Shown here piece by piece: positions 9,189 to 20,612 of a stretch of 64,000 nt of DNA. Source of the DNA: Nitrospira sp. GTDB taxonomy: Bacteria; Nitrospirota; Nitrospiria; Nitrospirales; Nitrospiraceae. Where the stretch lies: contig JAFEBM010000042.1 in the NCBI GenBank assembly GCA_018242685.1, forward strand, positions 1 to 64,000. Direction: 5' to 3'. Position 1 is the first letter of the stretch; each line of letters begins with the position of its first letter. The translations under genes were made by a program, and so were the position numbers. The notes beneath the pieces are model-generated. The model was given only the letters and a program-made list of their open reading frames with translations, made no database searches and was not told the origin of the DNA.

Positions 9189-9227
9189 GAACAGCTGAAT
9201 GCTCTGCCTGTAGCTGGGTGGCGGTGG

Positions 9228-9899
9228 ATGATGATCAAGACTGCGCTAAGACGATATTTTCTGACAGGACTCCTGCTTGTTACTCCTATCTGGGGCACTA
9301 TTCTTGTCCTGAAGACCCTGTTCGTGGCGGTCGACGGCATCTTAGGCGACGCTGTCGCAGAATTGGTGCCGGACCATTATATCCCCGGCCTAGGGATCCT
9401 CACTCTGGTGCTGCTCATCTTTTTGGTCGGGTTGTTCGCGGCGAATTTCATCGGGCGCCAGATTGTGGGGCACTGGGAGGATTGGCTGAACCGACTGCCC
9501 CTCGTCCGGGGGATTTATTCCACGTTGAAATCCATGATGGATATTCTGTCCTTTTCGGAGCGAGGGTCCTACCGGCGTGTCGTCTTGATCCAATTCCCGA
9601 AAAACGGTCATTATTGTTTTGCGTTCGTGACCGGCATGACGAAAGGCGAGACAACGGCATTGGGCCAGGAGGCGCTGGTTCATGTCTATGTGCCTACCTC
9701 ACCCAATCCGACGTCGGGCTATTTCCTATTGGTGCCGGAACGGGAAGTGACATCTGTTGATATCAGTATTGAGGAAGCGATGAAACTGATCGTGTCAGGC
9801 GGCCTCTATACACCGTCCGGCACAATAGCGTCGGCCCTGAGCGGGGAATCGAAGTGGAGTCAGGTCAAACAGCCGGATGCCGGTGTGCCGATCGGATAA
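9228..9899 (+). CDS. DUF502 family inner-membrane protein
   Basis: This 223-residue protein has two N-terminal membrane spans (about residues 10-35 and 55-80) followed by a soluble domain. The sequence GLLLVTPIWGTILVL and the motif PLVRGIYSTLKSMMD are characteristic of the DUF502 family, whose members are found in many bacteria, chloroplasts and plants. The conserved soluble segment includes VLIQFPKNGHYCFAFVTG and the late VPTSPNPTSGYFLLVP. Its function is not established. It precedes glmU by 48 bases and may be cotranscribed with the amino-sugar genes. ATG 9228 and ATG 9231 are both possible starts. Confidence 0.85.
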   Translation: MMIKTALRRYFLTGLLLVTPIWGTILVLKTLFVAVDGILGDAVAELVPDHYIPGLGILTLVLLIFLVGLFAANFIGRQIVGHWEDWLNRLPLVRGIYSTLKSMMDILSFSERGSYRRVVLIQFPKNGHYCFAFVTGMTKGETTALGQEALVHVYVPTSPNPTSGYFLLVPEREVTSVDISIEEAMKLIVSGGLYTPSGTIASALSGESKWSQVKQPDAGVPIG

Positions 9900-9947
9900 A
9901 TACGTGCCATATACTCGATTGCGATCCTCTCATATCCGGAGTCCTCG

Positions 9948-11546
9948 ATGAAACAATCGGTCGATCAACAGACGGCGGTCTCGCATATTCCCGGCTTAGG
10001 AGTCATCGTAATGGCGGCCGGGTTGGGCAAGCGGATGAAGTCCAACCAAGTAAAGGTGCTGCATCATGTCGCGGGGCAACCGATGGTTTTCTACGCCGTT
10101 GATGTGGCGCTCCAACTGGCGAGCCATCGCATTGCGGTGGTGATCGGGCATCAATCCGACAGAGTTCGACAAGTGATTGAATCGGGTATCTCGGGCAGGC
10201 CTGGATCAAAGTCGGTGTGTATCGTCGAACAAGCCGAACAACTCGGAACCGGCCATGCCGTGATGCAAAGCCGCCCCGCGTTTTGTCATGGCGACGAGCC
10301 GAGTCCGACGAATTATCTTATCTTGAACGGTGACACCCCGTTGCTGAAAGAGGAGACGGCGCGCGAGCTTTTGAGAGTCCATCACACGCAGAAGGCGGCC
10401 GTGACGATTCTGACGGCGATGCTTGATGATCCCAGCGGCTATGGCCGAGTCATCCGCCGGCAGCCCGGCGGCGATCACCAAAGGGAAACCACTCCATCCG
10501 ACGTGCTGAAGATCGTTGAGGATCGTGATGCCGTTCCGATAGAACGGGCCACGAAGGAAATCAACGTCGGGACATATGTCGTGTCCGGAGAATTTCTCTT
10601 TGATGCCCTCGATAAGCTGGAACCACGCAACGCACAAAACGAATACTATCTGACTGATATTGTTCAAATGGCAACTGCACAGGGGCGGGGTGTTGCGGCT
10701 GTGACCCTTCAAGATCCCGAAGAGGGGCTGGGAGTCAATACCAGACAACAGCTGTCGGCTGCGGAACGGGTCGTCCGTCAACAGATTCGCGATTGCTGGC
10801 TTGAAGCCGGAGTCACGATGCGAGATCCTGGATCCGTGTGGATTGATGCTGGAGTCACCATCGGAAGGGACACGGTACTCCACCCACAAGTGAGCCTCGA
10901 AGGCAACACAAAAATCGGTGAAGGGACGATCATCCGTTCTGGGGTCCGCATCACGGATTGCACGATTGGAAACAATGTAGAAATTCTCGATCATTGCGTG
11001 CTGTGCGAATCACAAGTCGACGACGACGCTCATCTGGGACCATTCGCACATTTGAGACCTGGGGCGACCGTGCGGCGGAAGGCGAAGGTCGGAAACTTCG
11101 TCGAGATGAAGAAGGCCGAACTCGGCGAAGGGTCTAAGGCAAATCACCTGACGTATCTCGGCGATGCGCGAATCGGGAAAGGCGTGAATATAGGAGCTGG
11201 GACGATTACGGTCAATTATGATGGCGTGAACAAACATCAGACCCTGATCGAGGATCATGCGTCTATAGGGAGCGACACACAGCTCATCGCACCGGTGACG
11301 GTAGGACGCGGCGCCTATATTGCCGCAGGAACAACCGTGACGCAGAACGTGCCCGCCGATTCATTGGCGATCGCCCGTGTGCCGCAGGTTAATCGAGTCG
11401 GGTGGGCAGCTAAACGTCGGATGTTGCTGACCGCCGGGACGCCAAGCGAAAATTCAGCGAAAATTTCCGATAAACAAAGGGGCCAAAGAACCAAAAAGAC
11501 GTCGATCAACTTGAAGAAGAGGCGCGCGAAGTCATCGAAACGCTGA
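9948..11546 (+). CDS. glmU: Bifunctional GlcNAc-1-P uridyltransferase / GlcN-1-P acetyltransferase
   Basis: GlmU makes UDP-GlcNAc for peptidoglycan and LPS. The N-terminal pyrophosphorylase domain shows MAAGLGKRMKS at about residue 24 and LILNGDTPLL at about 125. The C-terminal left-handed beta-helix has hexapeptide repeats from about 285. Acetyltransferase landmarks are FVEMKKAELGEGSKANHLTY and GAGTITVNYDG. At 532 residues it is longer than the usual 450-470. It carries about 20 extra N-terminal residues and a strongly basic C-terminal tail (about 505-532, many Lys and Arg). glmS follows 57 bases downstream, so substrate supply and use are encoded together. Confidence 0.95.
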   Translation: MKQSVDQQTAVSHIPGLGVIVMAAGLGKRMKSNQVKVLHHVAGQPMVFYAVDVALQLASHRIAVVIGHQSDRVRQVIESGISGRPGSKSVCIVEQAEQLGTGHAVMQSRPAFCHGDEPSPTNYLILNGDTPLLKEETARELLRVHHTQKAAVTILTAMLDDPSGYGRVIRRQPGGDHQRETTPSDVLKIVEDRDAVPIERATKEINVGTYVVSGEFLFDALDKLEPRNAQNEYYLTDIVQMATAQGRGVAAVTLQDPEEGLGVNTRQQLSAAERVVRQQIRDCWLEAGVTMRDPGSVWIDAGVTIGRDTVLHPQVSLEGNTKIGEGTIIRSGVRITDCTIGNNVEILDHCVLCESQVDDDAHLGPFAHLRPGATVRRKAKVGNFVEMKKAELGEGSKANHLTYLGDARIGKGVNIGAGTITVNYDGVNKHQTLIEDHASIGSDTQLIAPVTVGRGAYIAAGTTVTQNVPADSLAIARVPQVNRVGWAAKRRMLLTAGTPSENSAKISDKQRGQRTKKTSINLKKRRAKSSKR

Positions 11547-11603
11547 TTGCGCGAGGGAGAGTCATCACCCGCCTGTGAGCTAGTTGGACCTGGAGCAACC
11601 GTC

Positions 11604-13433
11604 ATGTGTGGAATCATCGGATACGTCGGCGATCAAGATGCGGTTCCGATTCTCATCGGGGGGCTGGCGAAGTTGGAATACCGTGGGTACGATTCTTCGG
11701 GAGTAGCCGTCATGCAGGGAGAAAAGATTGCCGTCAGACGAAGTGTGGGCAAACTGGTCAATCTTCAAAATTCGCTCAAAACTAATGAGCTCAAGGGAAC
11801 GGTCGGAATCGGCCATACTCGGTGGGCGACCCATGGGAAGCCCTCGGAACAGAATGCCCATCCGCACCGATCAAAGGGGTGCGTGTTGGTACACAACGGG
11901 ATTATCGAAAACTATCAGGAGCTGAAGCAGCAGTTGCAAAAAGACGGCTACAAATTCGAGTCGGAAACCGATACGGAGGTTGTCGCGCATTTGATCGATA
12001 AGTATCTTCAGAAGGACAACAAGCTGGCCGATGCCGTGCGGCTTGCGACGAAAGATGTGCGCGGCAGTTATGCGCTGGCGGTGATTTCCGAGCGGGAACC
12101 AGGAACGTTGATTGCCGCTCGATCCGGCTGCCCGCTCGTCGTCGGGCGGACGAAGTACGCCTCCTACGTTGCCTCCGACGTGATGGCGATGCTCGCGCAC
12201 ACGCGAGAAGTGACCTACCTCGAAGAAGGGGATGTGGCGGTGGTCACGCAACACCGAGTGGACCTTACCGATGTGGACGGCCATGCCGTCTCACGCAAGT
12301 CGTCGACGATTACGTGGGATGCTTCGGCAGTGGAGAAAAGCGGCTATCCCCACTTCATGCTGAAAGAGATTCACGAACAGCCGCAGACCATTCTTGATAC
12401 CATGCGTGGACGGTATTCCTATGAGACCGGGGAGGCGGATCTTCCCGATATCGGCTTGACGCCGAAGGAATTCGCAGCGATCGAGCGTATCTGGATCGTC
12501 GCCTGCGGCACGTCCTGGCATGCGGGGCAAGTCGGAAAGTATCTGTTCGAAGAAATGGTCCGTACTCCGGTTCAGGTGGATATCGGCAGCGAGTTTCGGT
12601 ATCGCGATCCGCTTGTCGGGAAAAATGACTTATTCATTACGATTTCTCAATCCGGCGAAACGGCCGATACGCTGGCGGCCGCGCGAGAGGCGAAGCAAAA
12701 AGGTGCGCGCGTCGTCTCGATCGTCAACGTCGTCGGCAGTACCTTGGCGCGTGAGTCGGACGGGGTGCTGTACACGCACTGCGGACCGGAGATCGGAGTG
12801 GCTTCGACTAAGGCATTTACCGCGCAACTCACCGCGCTGTATCTTCTGGCCTTGCATTTTGCGCGAGTTCGTAATGTGATGAAAGTAGCGGATGGGAAAG
12901 CCTGGCTCGATCGGTTGGTGCAGCTGCCGGTGTTGGTCGAGCGTGTGCTCCAGCGAGAAGCTGAAATCGTAGCCATCGCCAAGCGGTATTACAAAAAGCG
13001 GAATTTTCTGTTTTTGGGACGCGGCATCAACTACCCGATCGCACTGGAGGGTTCGCTGAAGCTCAAGGAAATTTCCTACATCCATGCCGAAGGCTATGCG
13101 GCGGGCGAGATGAAGCATGGCCCGATCGCGCTGATCGACAAAGATATGCCGGTCGTGGTTCTGGCGCCTCGGGATCGACTGTACGACAAGACGGTCAGCA
13201 ATCTCATGGAAGTGAAAGCGCGCCGCGCGCCGGTAATTGCCTTCGTGGCTGAAGGAGAGCGGGAGCTCGGCAAGATCGCGGATGCGGTGTTTACCATTCC
13301 TGACACCCATTCGCTGATCTCGCCGATTTTGTTTACCATTCCGCTACAACTTCTCGCGTATCATATTGCGGTATTGCGCGGGGCGGATGTCGATCAGCCG
13401 AGAAATCTGGCGAAAAGCGTGACGGTAGAATGA
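11604..13433 (+). CDS. glmS: Glutamine-fructose-6-phosphate aminotransferase
   Basis: This 609-residue enzyme makes glucosamine-6-phosphate from fructose-6-phosphate and glutamine. The start at 11604 gives MCGIIGYVGDQ with the catalytic Cys2 exposed after Met removal. An upstream in-frame start would bury it and is rejected. The glutaminase domain (about 1-220) contains HTRWATHG. Two SIS sugar-isomerase domains follow (about 290-430 and 460-600), with ISQSGETADTLAA and the C-terminal PRNLAKSVTVE. Length is exactly typical. No glmS ribozyme-like leader was recognised in the 57-base gap after glmU. Confidence 0.97.
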   Translation: MCGIIGYVGDQDAVPILIGGLAKLEYRGYDSSGVAVMQGEKIAVRRSVGKLVNLQNSLKTNELKGTVGIGHTRWATHGKPSEQNAHPHRSKGCVLVHNGIIENYQELKQQLQKDGYKFESETDTEVVAHLIDKYLQKDNKLADAVRLATKDVRGSYALAVISEREPGTLIAARSGCPLVVGRTKYASYVASDVMAMLAHTREVTYLEEGDVAVVTQHRVDLTDVDGHAVSRKSSTITWDASAVEKSGYPHFMLKEIHEQPQTILDTMRGRYSYETGEADLPDIGLTPKEFAAIERIWIVACGTSWHAGQVGKYLFEEMVRTPVQVDIGSEFRYRDPLVGKNDLFITISQSGETADTLAAAREAKQKGARVVSIVNVVGSTLARESDGVLYTHCGPEIGVASTKAFTAQLTALYLLALHFARVRNVMKVADGKAWLDRLVQLPVLVERVLQREAEIVAIAKRYYKKRNFLFLGRGINYPIALEGSLKLKEISYIHAEGYAAGEMKHGPIALIDKDMPVVVLAPRDRLYDKTVSNLMEVKARRAPVIAFVAEGERELGKIADAVFTIPDTHSLISPILFTIPLQLLAYHIAVLRGADVDQPRNLAKSVTVE

Positions 13434-13440
13434 GGGGAAA

Positions 13441-13537
13441 TGAGGCGCAAAGATAGAGTCCCCGTGCTCGCTCAACGCGCGGCTTCAGAAAGCCCTCGTT
13501 GAATGCGCGCAGTAGGGGACTCCATCTTCACGCCTCA
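13441..13537. repeat. Long imperfect hairpin after glmS
   Basis: A 97-base inverted repeat lies between glmS and gatC. The outer arms are TGAGGCG (13441-13447) with CGCCTCA (13531-13537) and an AGAT-AGAGTCCCC / GGGGACTC-ATCT arm. An inner stem has CAACG/CGTTG and GGCTT/AAGCC around a short loop. There is no T-run, so it is not a classic intrinsic terminator. It may be an extragenic palindromic element, an RNA-stabilising structure or a transcription-attenuating fold. Confidence 0.7.
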
Positions 13538-13567
13538 TCGGGAAGGGCAGAAGAAAGGGGATGAAGA

Positions 13568-13861
13568 GTGGAGATTACGCAGCAGGATGTGGAAAAGGTG
13601 GCGCAGCTGGCGAGATTGGCGGTGAGTGCGGCTGAAAAAGAGACATTTGCCAAACAGTTGACCCAAATTCTTGCGCATGTCGATACGTTGAACCAGTACG
13701 ACACGACGGGAATCGAGCCGACCGCTACGGTCATGGGGCAAGCAAATGTGTTTCGCGAGGATCTTGTGCGTCCATCGCTGCCTTCGGACAAAGCTTTGGC
13801 TAATGCGCCTGAGCGTGAAGCTGACGGGTTTGTAGTACCCAAAATTCTAGAGGAGCGTTAA
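13568..13861 (+). CDS. gatC: Asp/Glu-tRNA amidotransferase subunit C
   Basis: This 97-residue protein is the GatC linker subunit of GatCAB, which converts misacylated Glu-tRNA-Gln and Asp-tRNA-Asn to the amidated forms. The sequence EITQQDVEKVAQLARLAVS and the end READGFVVPKILEE are family hallmarks. Translation starts at GTG 13568 with a purine-rich ribosome binding site (AGAAAGGGG) just upstream. It is followed by panD, gatA, two small membrane-associated proteins and gatB, so the complex is encoded in one dispersed operon. Confidence 0.94.
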   Translation: MEITQQDVEKVAQLARLAVSAAEKETFAKQLTQILAHVDTLNQYDTTGIEPTATVMGQANVFREDLVRPSLPSDKALANAPEREADGFVVPKILEER

Positions 13862-13934
13862 TCGTCAGGCCGCCGACTCGTACGTTGACGACAACGAATG
13901 CTGAGCGGCGATTGACGAATAGCGGAAAGATTAG

Positions 13935-14291
13935 ATGTTTCGACAAATGCTACGTTCGAAAATTCACCGTGCGACAGTGACGGGCGCCCATCTCGAGTAT
14001 GAAGGCAGTCTGACGATCGATCACGACTTGATGGAGGCGGCCGGGATTTTGCCGTATGAGGCGATTGTCTGCTCGAACTTGAATAACGGCGAGCGATTCA
14101 TGACCTATGCGATCAACGGTACGCGAGGGAAGGGGGAGATCATTTTAAACGGGCCCACCGCGCGAAAAGCGGCGGTCGGAGATCAGATCATCATCTTTTG
14201 TTATGAGTATTACGGTGAAGAAGAGATCAAGAAACACGCACCCAAGATCGTTCGGGTGAATGACAAAAATCGAATTGTGACGGTGAGCTGA
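13935..14291 (+). CDS. panD: Aspartate 1-decarboxylase proenzyme
   Basis: PanD makes beta-alanine for pantothenate and coenzyme A. The 118-residue proenzyme starts MFRQMLRSKIHRATVT and contains the self-cleavage site Gly24-Ser25 (EYEGSLT), which yields the pyruvoyl cofactor on the beta/alpha chains. Tyr58 region and the conserved NGERF and ILNGPTARKA motifs are present. It sits between gatC and gatA, an unusual but clean insertion that suggests cotranscription rather than a functional link. The gap to gatC is 73 bases. Confidence 0.97.
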   Translation: MFRQMLRSKIHRATVTGAHLEYEGSLTIDHDLMEAAGILPYEAIVCSNLNNGERFMTYAINGTRGKGEIILNGPTARKAAVGDQIIIFCYEYYGEEEIKKHAPKIVRVNDKNRIVTVS

Positions 14292-14365
14292 GAAGCCATG
14301 GACAGGCCGATCGATGACGCTCGTGGTGGTCCGTGTTCGTCTCACCCGTCGGTAGCGAGAAATTC

Positions 14366-15832
14366 ATGTCCCTTCATAAACTGACTCTCTGCGAGCTTCA
14401 GAAGCAATTCAAGACAGGGGAAGTGACGGCGACGGAAATCGTGCGCGCCTACTTTCTGCGTATCAGTCAAGTAGAGCCCAAGGTGAAGGCCTTCGTCACC
14501 CAAGCGAAAGAGTCGGCATCTCTACAGGCGGAGGTCTTGGACCGGAAGCTCAAGGCTTGGAGAAAGATCGCCCCGCTTACCGGAATGCCTCTTGCCATCA
14601 AGGATAATATCTGTACGGACGGGGTTCCCACGACCTGCAGCTCTCGGATGTTGCAGAACTTCATCCCGCCTTACGATGCGACGACCGTCGCCAAGTTGCG
14701 TGCGCAAGAGTACCTCTTGTTGGGTAAGACGAATTTAGATGAATTCGCGATGGGATCGTCAACGGAAAACTCCGCGTTCGGCCCCAGCCGAAATCCCTGG
14801 AACCTGCACTGCGTGCCGGGAGGATCAAGCGGAGGATCTGCGGCGGCGGTGGCGGCAGAGGAATGTGTGGCGGCACTTGGCTCAGACACAGGCGGGTCCA
14901 TCAGGCAGCCGGCAGCCTTCTGCGGCGTGGTGGGACTGAAGCCGACTTACGGGCGGGTCTCAAGATATGGGTTGGTTGCCTTCGCTTCCTCGCTGGATCA
15001 AATCGGGCCGATTACGAGAGACGTGCCTGACGCGGCGTTTCTTCTGCAGGCCATTGCCGGTCATGATCCGATGGACTCCACCTCGGTCGACCGCTCCGTG
15101 CCGGATTACATGAAAGCGCTGCAAAAACGGGATCTCAAAACTCTGAAGATCGGCGTACCGGTCGAATTTTTTACTGAAGGCCTCGATACGGACGTCGAGC
15201 AGGCAGTCAGAGCCGCCATTGGGGAGTTGAAGAATCTTGGCGCTGATATCAGGGAAATTCGTCTGCCGAGCACCGGCGCGGCTGTGGCTGTGTACTATGT
15301 GATCGCGACGGCGGAAGCCAGTTCGAATCTCGCCCGCTTCGACGGGGTGAAGTTCGGTTTTCGCGCCAAGGAAACCAAAGACCTTCTCGAACTCTACCTG
15401 AAGACACGGCAGGAAGGGTTTGGGCCGGAAGTGAAGCGTCGGATCATGCTGGGGACATATGTCCTCAGTGCCGGCTATTACGATGCCTATTATGGGAAGG
15501 CCCAAGCGGTGCGAACGTTGGTCTGCCAAGATTTCGCGGCCGCGTTCAAAGAAGTGGATTTGATCGTGACTCCGGCCACCCCGACCCCGGCCTTCAAGCT
15601 TGGTGAAAAGAGCGAAGATCCCCTGCAGATGTACCTCTCCGATATTTTTACGATCTCGGTCAACCTGGCCGGATTGCCGGCGATCGCCCTGCCGTGCGGT
15701 TTCAGTAAAACAGGGCTCCCCATTGGCGTACAGCTGATCGGGCGAGCTTTTGAGGAAGAGACGGTGCTTCGGGCCGCACATGCCTATGAACAATCGACGC
15801 ACTGGCATCTCAAAAAACCGATGATACGGTAG
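14366..15832 (+). CDS. gatA: Asp/Glu-tRNA amidotransferase subunit A
   Basis: This 488-residue amidase-signature subunit releases ammonia from glutamine for the GatCAB reaction. The Ser-cisSer-Lys triad is visible: Lys in [10 protein letters not shown] at about residue 78, and the serines in the [14 protein letters not shown] and [15 protein letters not shown] segments at about 150-180. The start is set at ATG 14366 ([12 protein letters not shown]) because family members begin there. A GTG 11 codons upstream is possible but adds unconserved residues. It lies downstream of panD by 74 bases. Confidence 0.96.
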   Translation: MSLHKLTLCELQKQFKTGEVTATEIVRAYFLRISQVEPKVKAFVTQAKESASLQAEVLDRKLKAWRKIAPLTGMPLAIKDNICTDGVPTTCSSRMLQNFIPPYDATTVAKLRAQEYLLLGKTNLDEFAMGSSTENSAFGPSRNPWNLHCVPGGSSGGSAAAVAAEECVAALGSDTGGSIRQPAAFCGVVGLKPTYGRVSRYGLVAFASSLDQIGPITRDVPDAAFLLQAIAGHDPMDSTSVDRSVPDYMKALQKRDLKTLKIGVPVEFFTEGLDTDVEQAVRAAIGELKNLGADIREIRLPSTGAAVAVYYVIATAEASSNLARFDGVKFGFRAKETKDLLELYLKTRQEGFGPEVKRRIMLGTYVLSAGYYDAYYGKAQAVRTLVCQDFAAAFKEVDLIVTPATPTPAFKLGEKSEDPLQMYLSDIFTISVNLAGLPAIALPCGFSKTGLPIGVQLIGRAFEEETVLRAAHAYEQSTHWHLKKPMIR

Positions 15833-15883
15833 AGGCAGCCGAAGAAGAACATTCGAGATGAAAGACCGGGAGGATTGGCAACT

Positions 15884-16291
15884 ATGACGATCGTCGAAAT
15901 CGCCGCGCTTCTCGTGGCTGTGGCATTTGCTGTGCTGGTCGGGTACCTCGTGCCGGTATTGATGCAAGTCCGTAAAACGGTGGCCGAGTCCGAACAGCTC
16001 CTCTCGAAGATGAACACCGAGGTGCCGGCTCTCGTCGCTGAACTGCGAGCGATGAGCCAGAATTTGAACGATGTGACGAATCAAGCGCGTGAGGGGGTCG
16101 AGCACGCGGCGGTTTTGCTTCACGCGGTGGGTGAAGTCGGTGAGTCTGTGCAACAGGTCCATAACGTCGTTCGCGGATCGGGAGGGACGCTCTTAAACAG
16201 AGTGGCGAGCATGGTTGCGGGTTTCAGGGCAGCATCTCATGTCGTGCGGGAACGCATGAAACAAGAAGGAGGGACACACAATGGCGGATGA
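15884..16291 (+). CDS. DUF948-type membrane-anchored protein
   Basis: This is a 135-residue protein with one N-terminal membrane span (about residues 4-27, EIAALLVAVAFAVLVGYLVP) and a helical, probably coiled-coil domain resembling DUF948 (general stress) proteins. The start at ATG 15884 is chosen because GGGAGGA lies 9 bases upstream. The next gene starts 11 bases inside it, so the two are translationally coupled. In other bacteria DUF948 and YtxH-type proteins occur as a pair. Function is unknown, perhaps envelope stress or cell-shape support. Confidence 0.75.
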   Translation: MTIVEIAALLVAVAFAVLVGYLVPVLMQVRKTVAESEQLLSKMNTEVPALVAELRAMSQNLNDVTNQAREGVEHAAVLLHAVGEVGESVQQVHNVVRGSGGTLLNRVASMVAGFRAASHVVRERMKQEGGTHNGG

Positions 16292-16597
16292 TCGAGGAAC
16301 ATCAGCGATGGTTTTCTTGGCATTTTTAAGCGGAGCGACGATGGGCGCCGTCGCGGCGCTCTTACTGGCGCCGCAATCGGGGGACGAATCACGTGACCAG
16401 ATTCGAAGATATGCCCGTCGCGCGGAAAACGATCTGCGGGACCTTGCCGGACGGGCCGGTGAGGCATTTGAAGAAGTCGTTGATCAGGGCAAGGAGTTTG
16501 TCGAAACGAAGCGGTCGGTTCTGCGAGATGCATTCGATGCCGGACGCGAAGCCGTGAAGCGCGAACGCGGTCGTAACGATGAGGGGGCTGATCGAGG

Positions 16598-16601
<4 letters not shown>
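16281..16601 (+). CDS. YtxH-like small membrane protein
   Basis: This 106-residue protein has a hydrophobic, Gly/Ala-rich N-terminal segment ([20 protein letters not shown]) typical of YtxH-domain proteins, followed by a highly charged helix. The LLLAPQSG(D/E) junction is the family hallmark. It overlaps the upstream DUF948 gene by 11 bases and gatB by 4 bases. A role in stress tolerance or membrane organisation has been suggested for the family, but nothing in the sequence fixes it. Confidence 0.8.
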
Positions 16602-19334
<2,733 letters not shown>

Positions 19335-19361
19335 CTGGCATGGAGTCGGCAGGTGGATAGC

Positions 19362-19721
19362 ATGATTATCAAGCAAAATCGAGGACGGCAGTGGTTGAAA
19401 TGGCGACAGCGCATACTGATCGTCATGCAGGTGATCGGCGCTGGTGGCTGTGTGTGGCTGTTCGTGGCCTTGTTTTCCGGAGAAATGGGCCTGAGTCGGT
19501 ATCTGTCCATGCGCGATCACGCCAGAAATTTAGAGCAAGAACTCTCGGCTTTACGTCGAGAAAATACCACATTGCAGCAAGATATTACCCGCCTCCAGCA
19601 TGACCCCGCCAAGATCGAGCAGTTGGCACGAGAGCAGTTGGGCTATGTGCGCAAGGGTGAAACTGTGTATCAACTGGTACCGGATTCTGCGAAAAAACCG
19701 GAGTCCTTCTCGAAACCATGA
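19362..19721 (+). CDS. ftsB: FtsB/DivIC-family septum protein
   Basis: This 119-residue protein has one membrane span (about residues 17-38, ILIVMQVIGAGGCVWLFVAL) and a coiled coil (about 50-85) ending in LAREQLGYVRKGETVYQLVP, the FtsB/DivIC signature. It should bridge FtsL and FtsQ in the division complex. ATG 19362 is chosen because AGGTGG lies 5 bases upstream. A GTG at 19353 would overlap that site. The stop overlaps era in an ATGA. Position after eno matches the eno-ftsB order of proteobacteria. Confidence 0.85.
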   Translation: MIIKQNRGRQWLKWRQRILIVMQVIGAGGCVWLFVALFSGEMGLSRYLSMRDHARNLEQELSALRRENTTLQQDITRLQHDPAKIEQLAREQLGYVRKGETVYQLVPDSAKKPESFSKP

Positions 19722-20602
19722 AGTTCGGAACGGTGGCCATCATTGGCCGATCCAACGTCGGCAAGTCGACGCTGCTCAATCGCCTGCTTGGCGAAAAAAT
19801 TTCGATTGTGTCGAGTAAGCCGCAGACCACAAGGACCCGTATCATGGGCGTCATGCATGTGGAAGGAGCGCAAATTGCCTTTCTCGACACGCCGGGGCTT
19901 CATAAACCCGAGCACTTGCTGAATCGTCGAATGGTGCGCACTGCCGTGGAGACCATGGAAGATGCGGATCTGTTCTACATGCTCATGGATGCGACGAGTC
20001 TGCCGGGTCCCGGAGATTTGACCGCTGTGAAGCATATGAAGGAGGCGTTGGCCAAACAGCCGCGTCCGGTCATCCTTGTCGTTACGAAAATCGATCTCGT
20101 CAACAAGCAGAAGCTGCTCCCGACTCTTGATCGTTATGGCAAACTCTTCGCCTGGACGGAGATCGTGCCGGTTTCCGCCCAGCTCGACGACAATGTGGAC
20201 CGGTTGTTGGCCGTGACGGTCTCTTATCTTCCATCCGGAGAAGGAGCCTACGGCGACGATGTCGTGACAGATCAGACAATGAGAACGCTGGCGGCTGAGA
20301 TGATCCGTGAGAAGGTGTTGCAAGAGACGGAGGAAGAAGTGCCGTATGCGGTCGCGGTCGAAATCGATGAGTTCGTCGAGCAGGGAAAATTGGCGAAGAT
20401 TCGGGCGTCGATTTTGGTGGAGCGAGAAACGCAGAAGGGTATCCTCATAGGCAAACAAGGAGAGCGTTTGAAAACGATCGGTACGCAGGCCAGACTGGAC
20501 ATGGAACGGCTATTCGACATGAAAGTGTTCCTTGAACTATGGGTGAAGGTGAGGAAGGCGTGGCGCGAGGACGAGCAGACCTTGGCGCAGTTGGGGTATT
20601 GA
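19718..20602 (+). CDS. era: GTPase Era
   Basis: This 294-residue ribosome-assembly GTPase binds the 3' end of 16S rRNA. The G1 motif GRSNVGKST is at residues 9-17, G3 is DTPGLHKPEHLL, and G4 is TKIDLV. The KH domain (about 205-294) has the GKQGERLKTIG loop. It is translationally coupled to the upstream ftsB-like gene (4-base overlap) and followed by mgtE after 10 bases. The Era identity is secure. Confidence 0.97.
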   Translation: MKFGTVAIIGRSNVGKSTLLNRLLGEKISIVSSKPQTTRTRIMGVMHVEGAQIAFLDTPGLHKPEHLLNRRMVRTAVETMEDADLFYMLMDATSLPGPGDLTAVKHMKEALAKQPRPVILVVTKIDLVNKQKLLPTLDRYGKLFAWTEIVPVSAQLDDNVDRLLAVTVSYLPSGEGAYGDDVVTDQTMRTLAAEMIREKVLQETEEEVPYAVAVEIDEFVEQGKLAKIRASILVERETQKGILIGKQGERLKTIGTQARLDMERLFDMKVFLELWVKVRKAWREDEQTLAQLGY

Positions 20603-20612
20603 CGGAACGGGT

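Noticed and set aside
10206..10994. A 262-codon antisense reading frame over glmU
   Set aside because: It is a shadow of the conserved glmU gene and shows no motif.
14960..16162. A 400-codon antisense reading frame over gatA
   Set aside because: It lies opposite the highly conserved gatA coding sequence, contains no recognisable motif and is explained by codon-bias shadowing.
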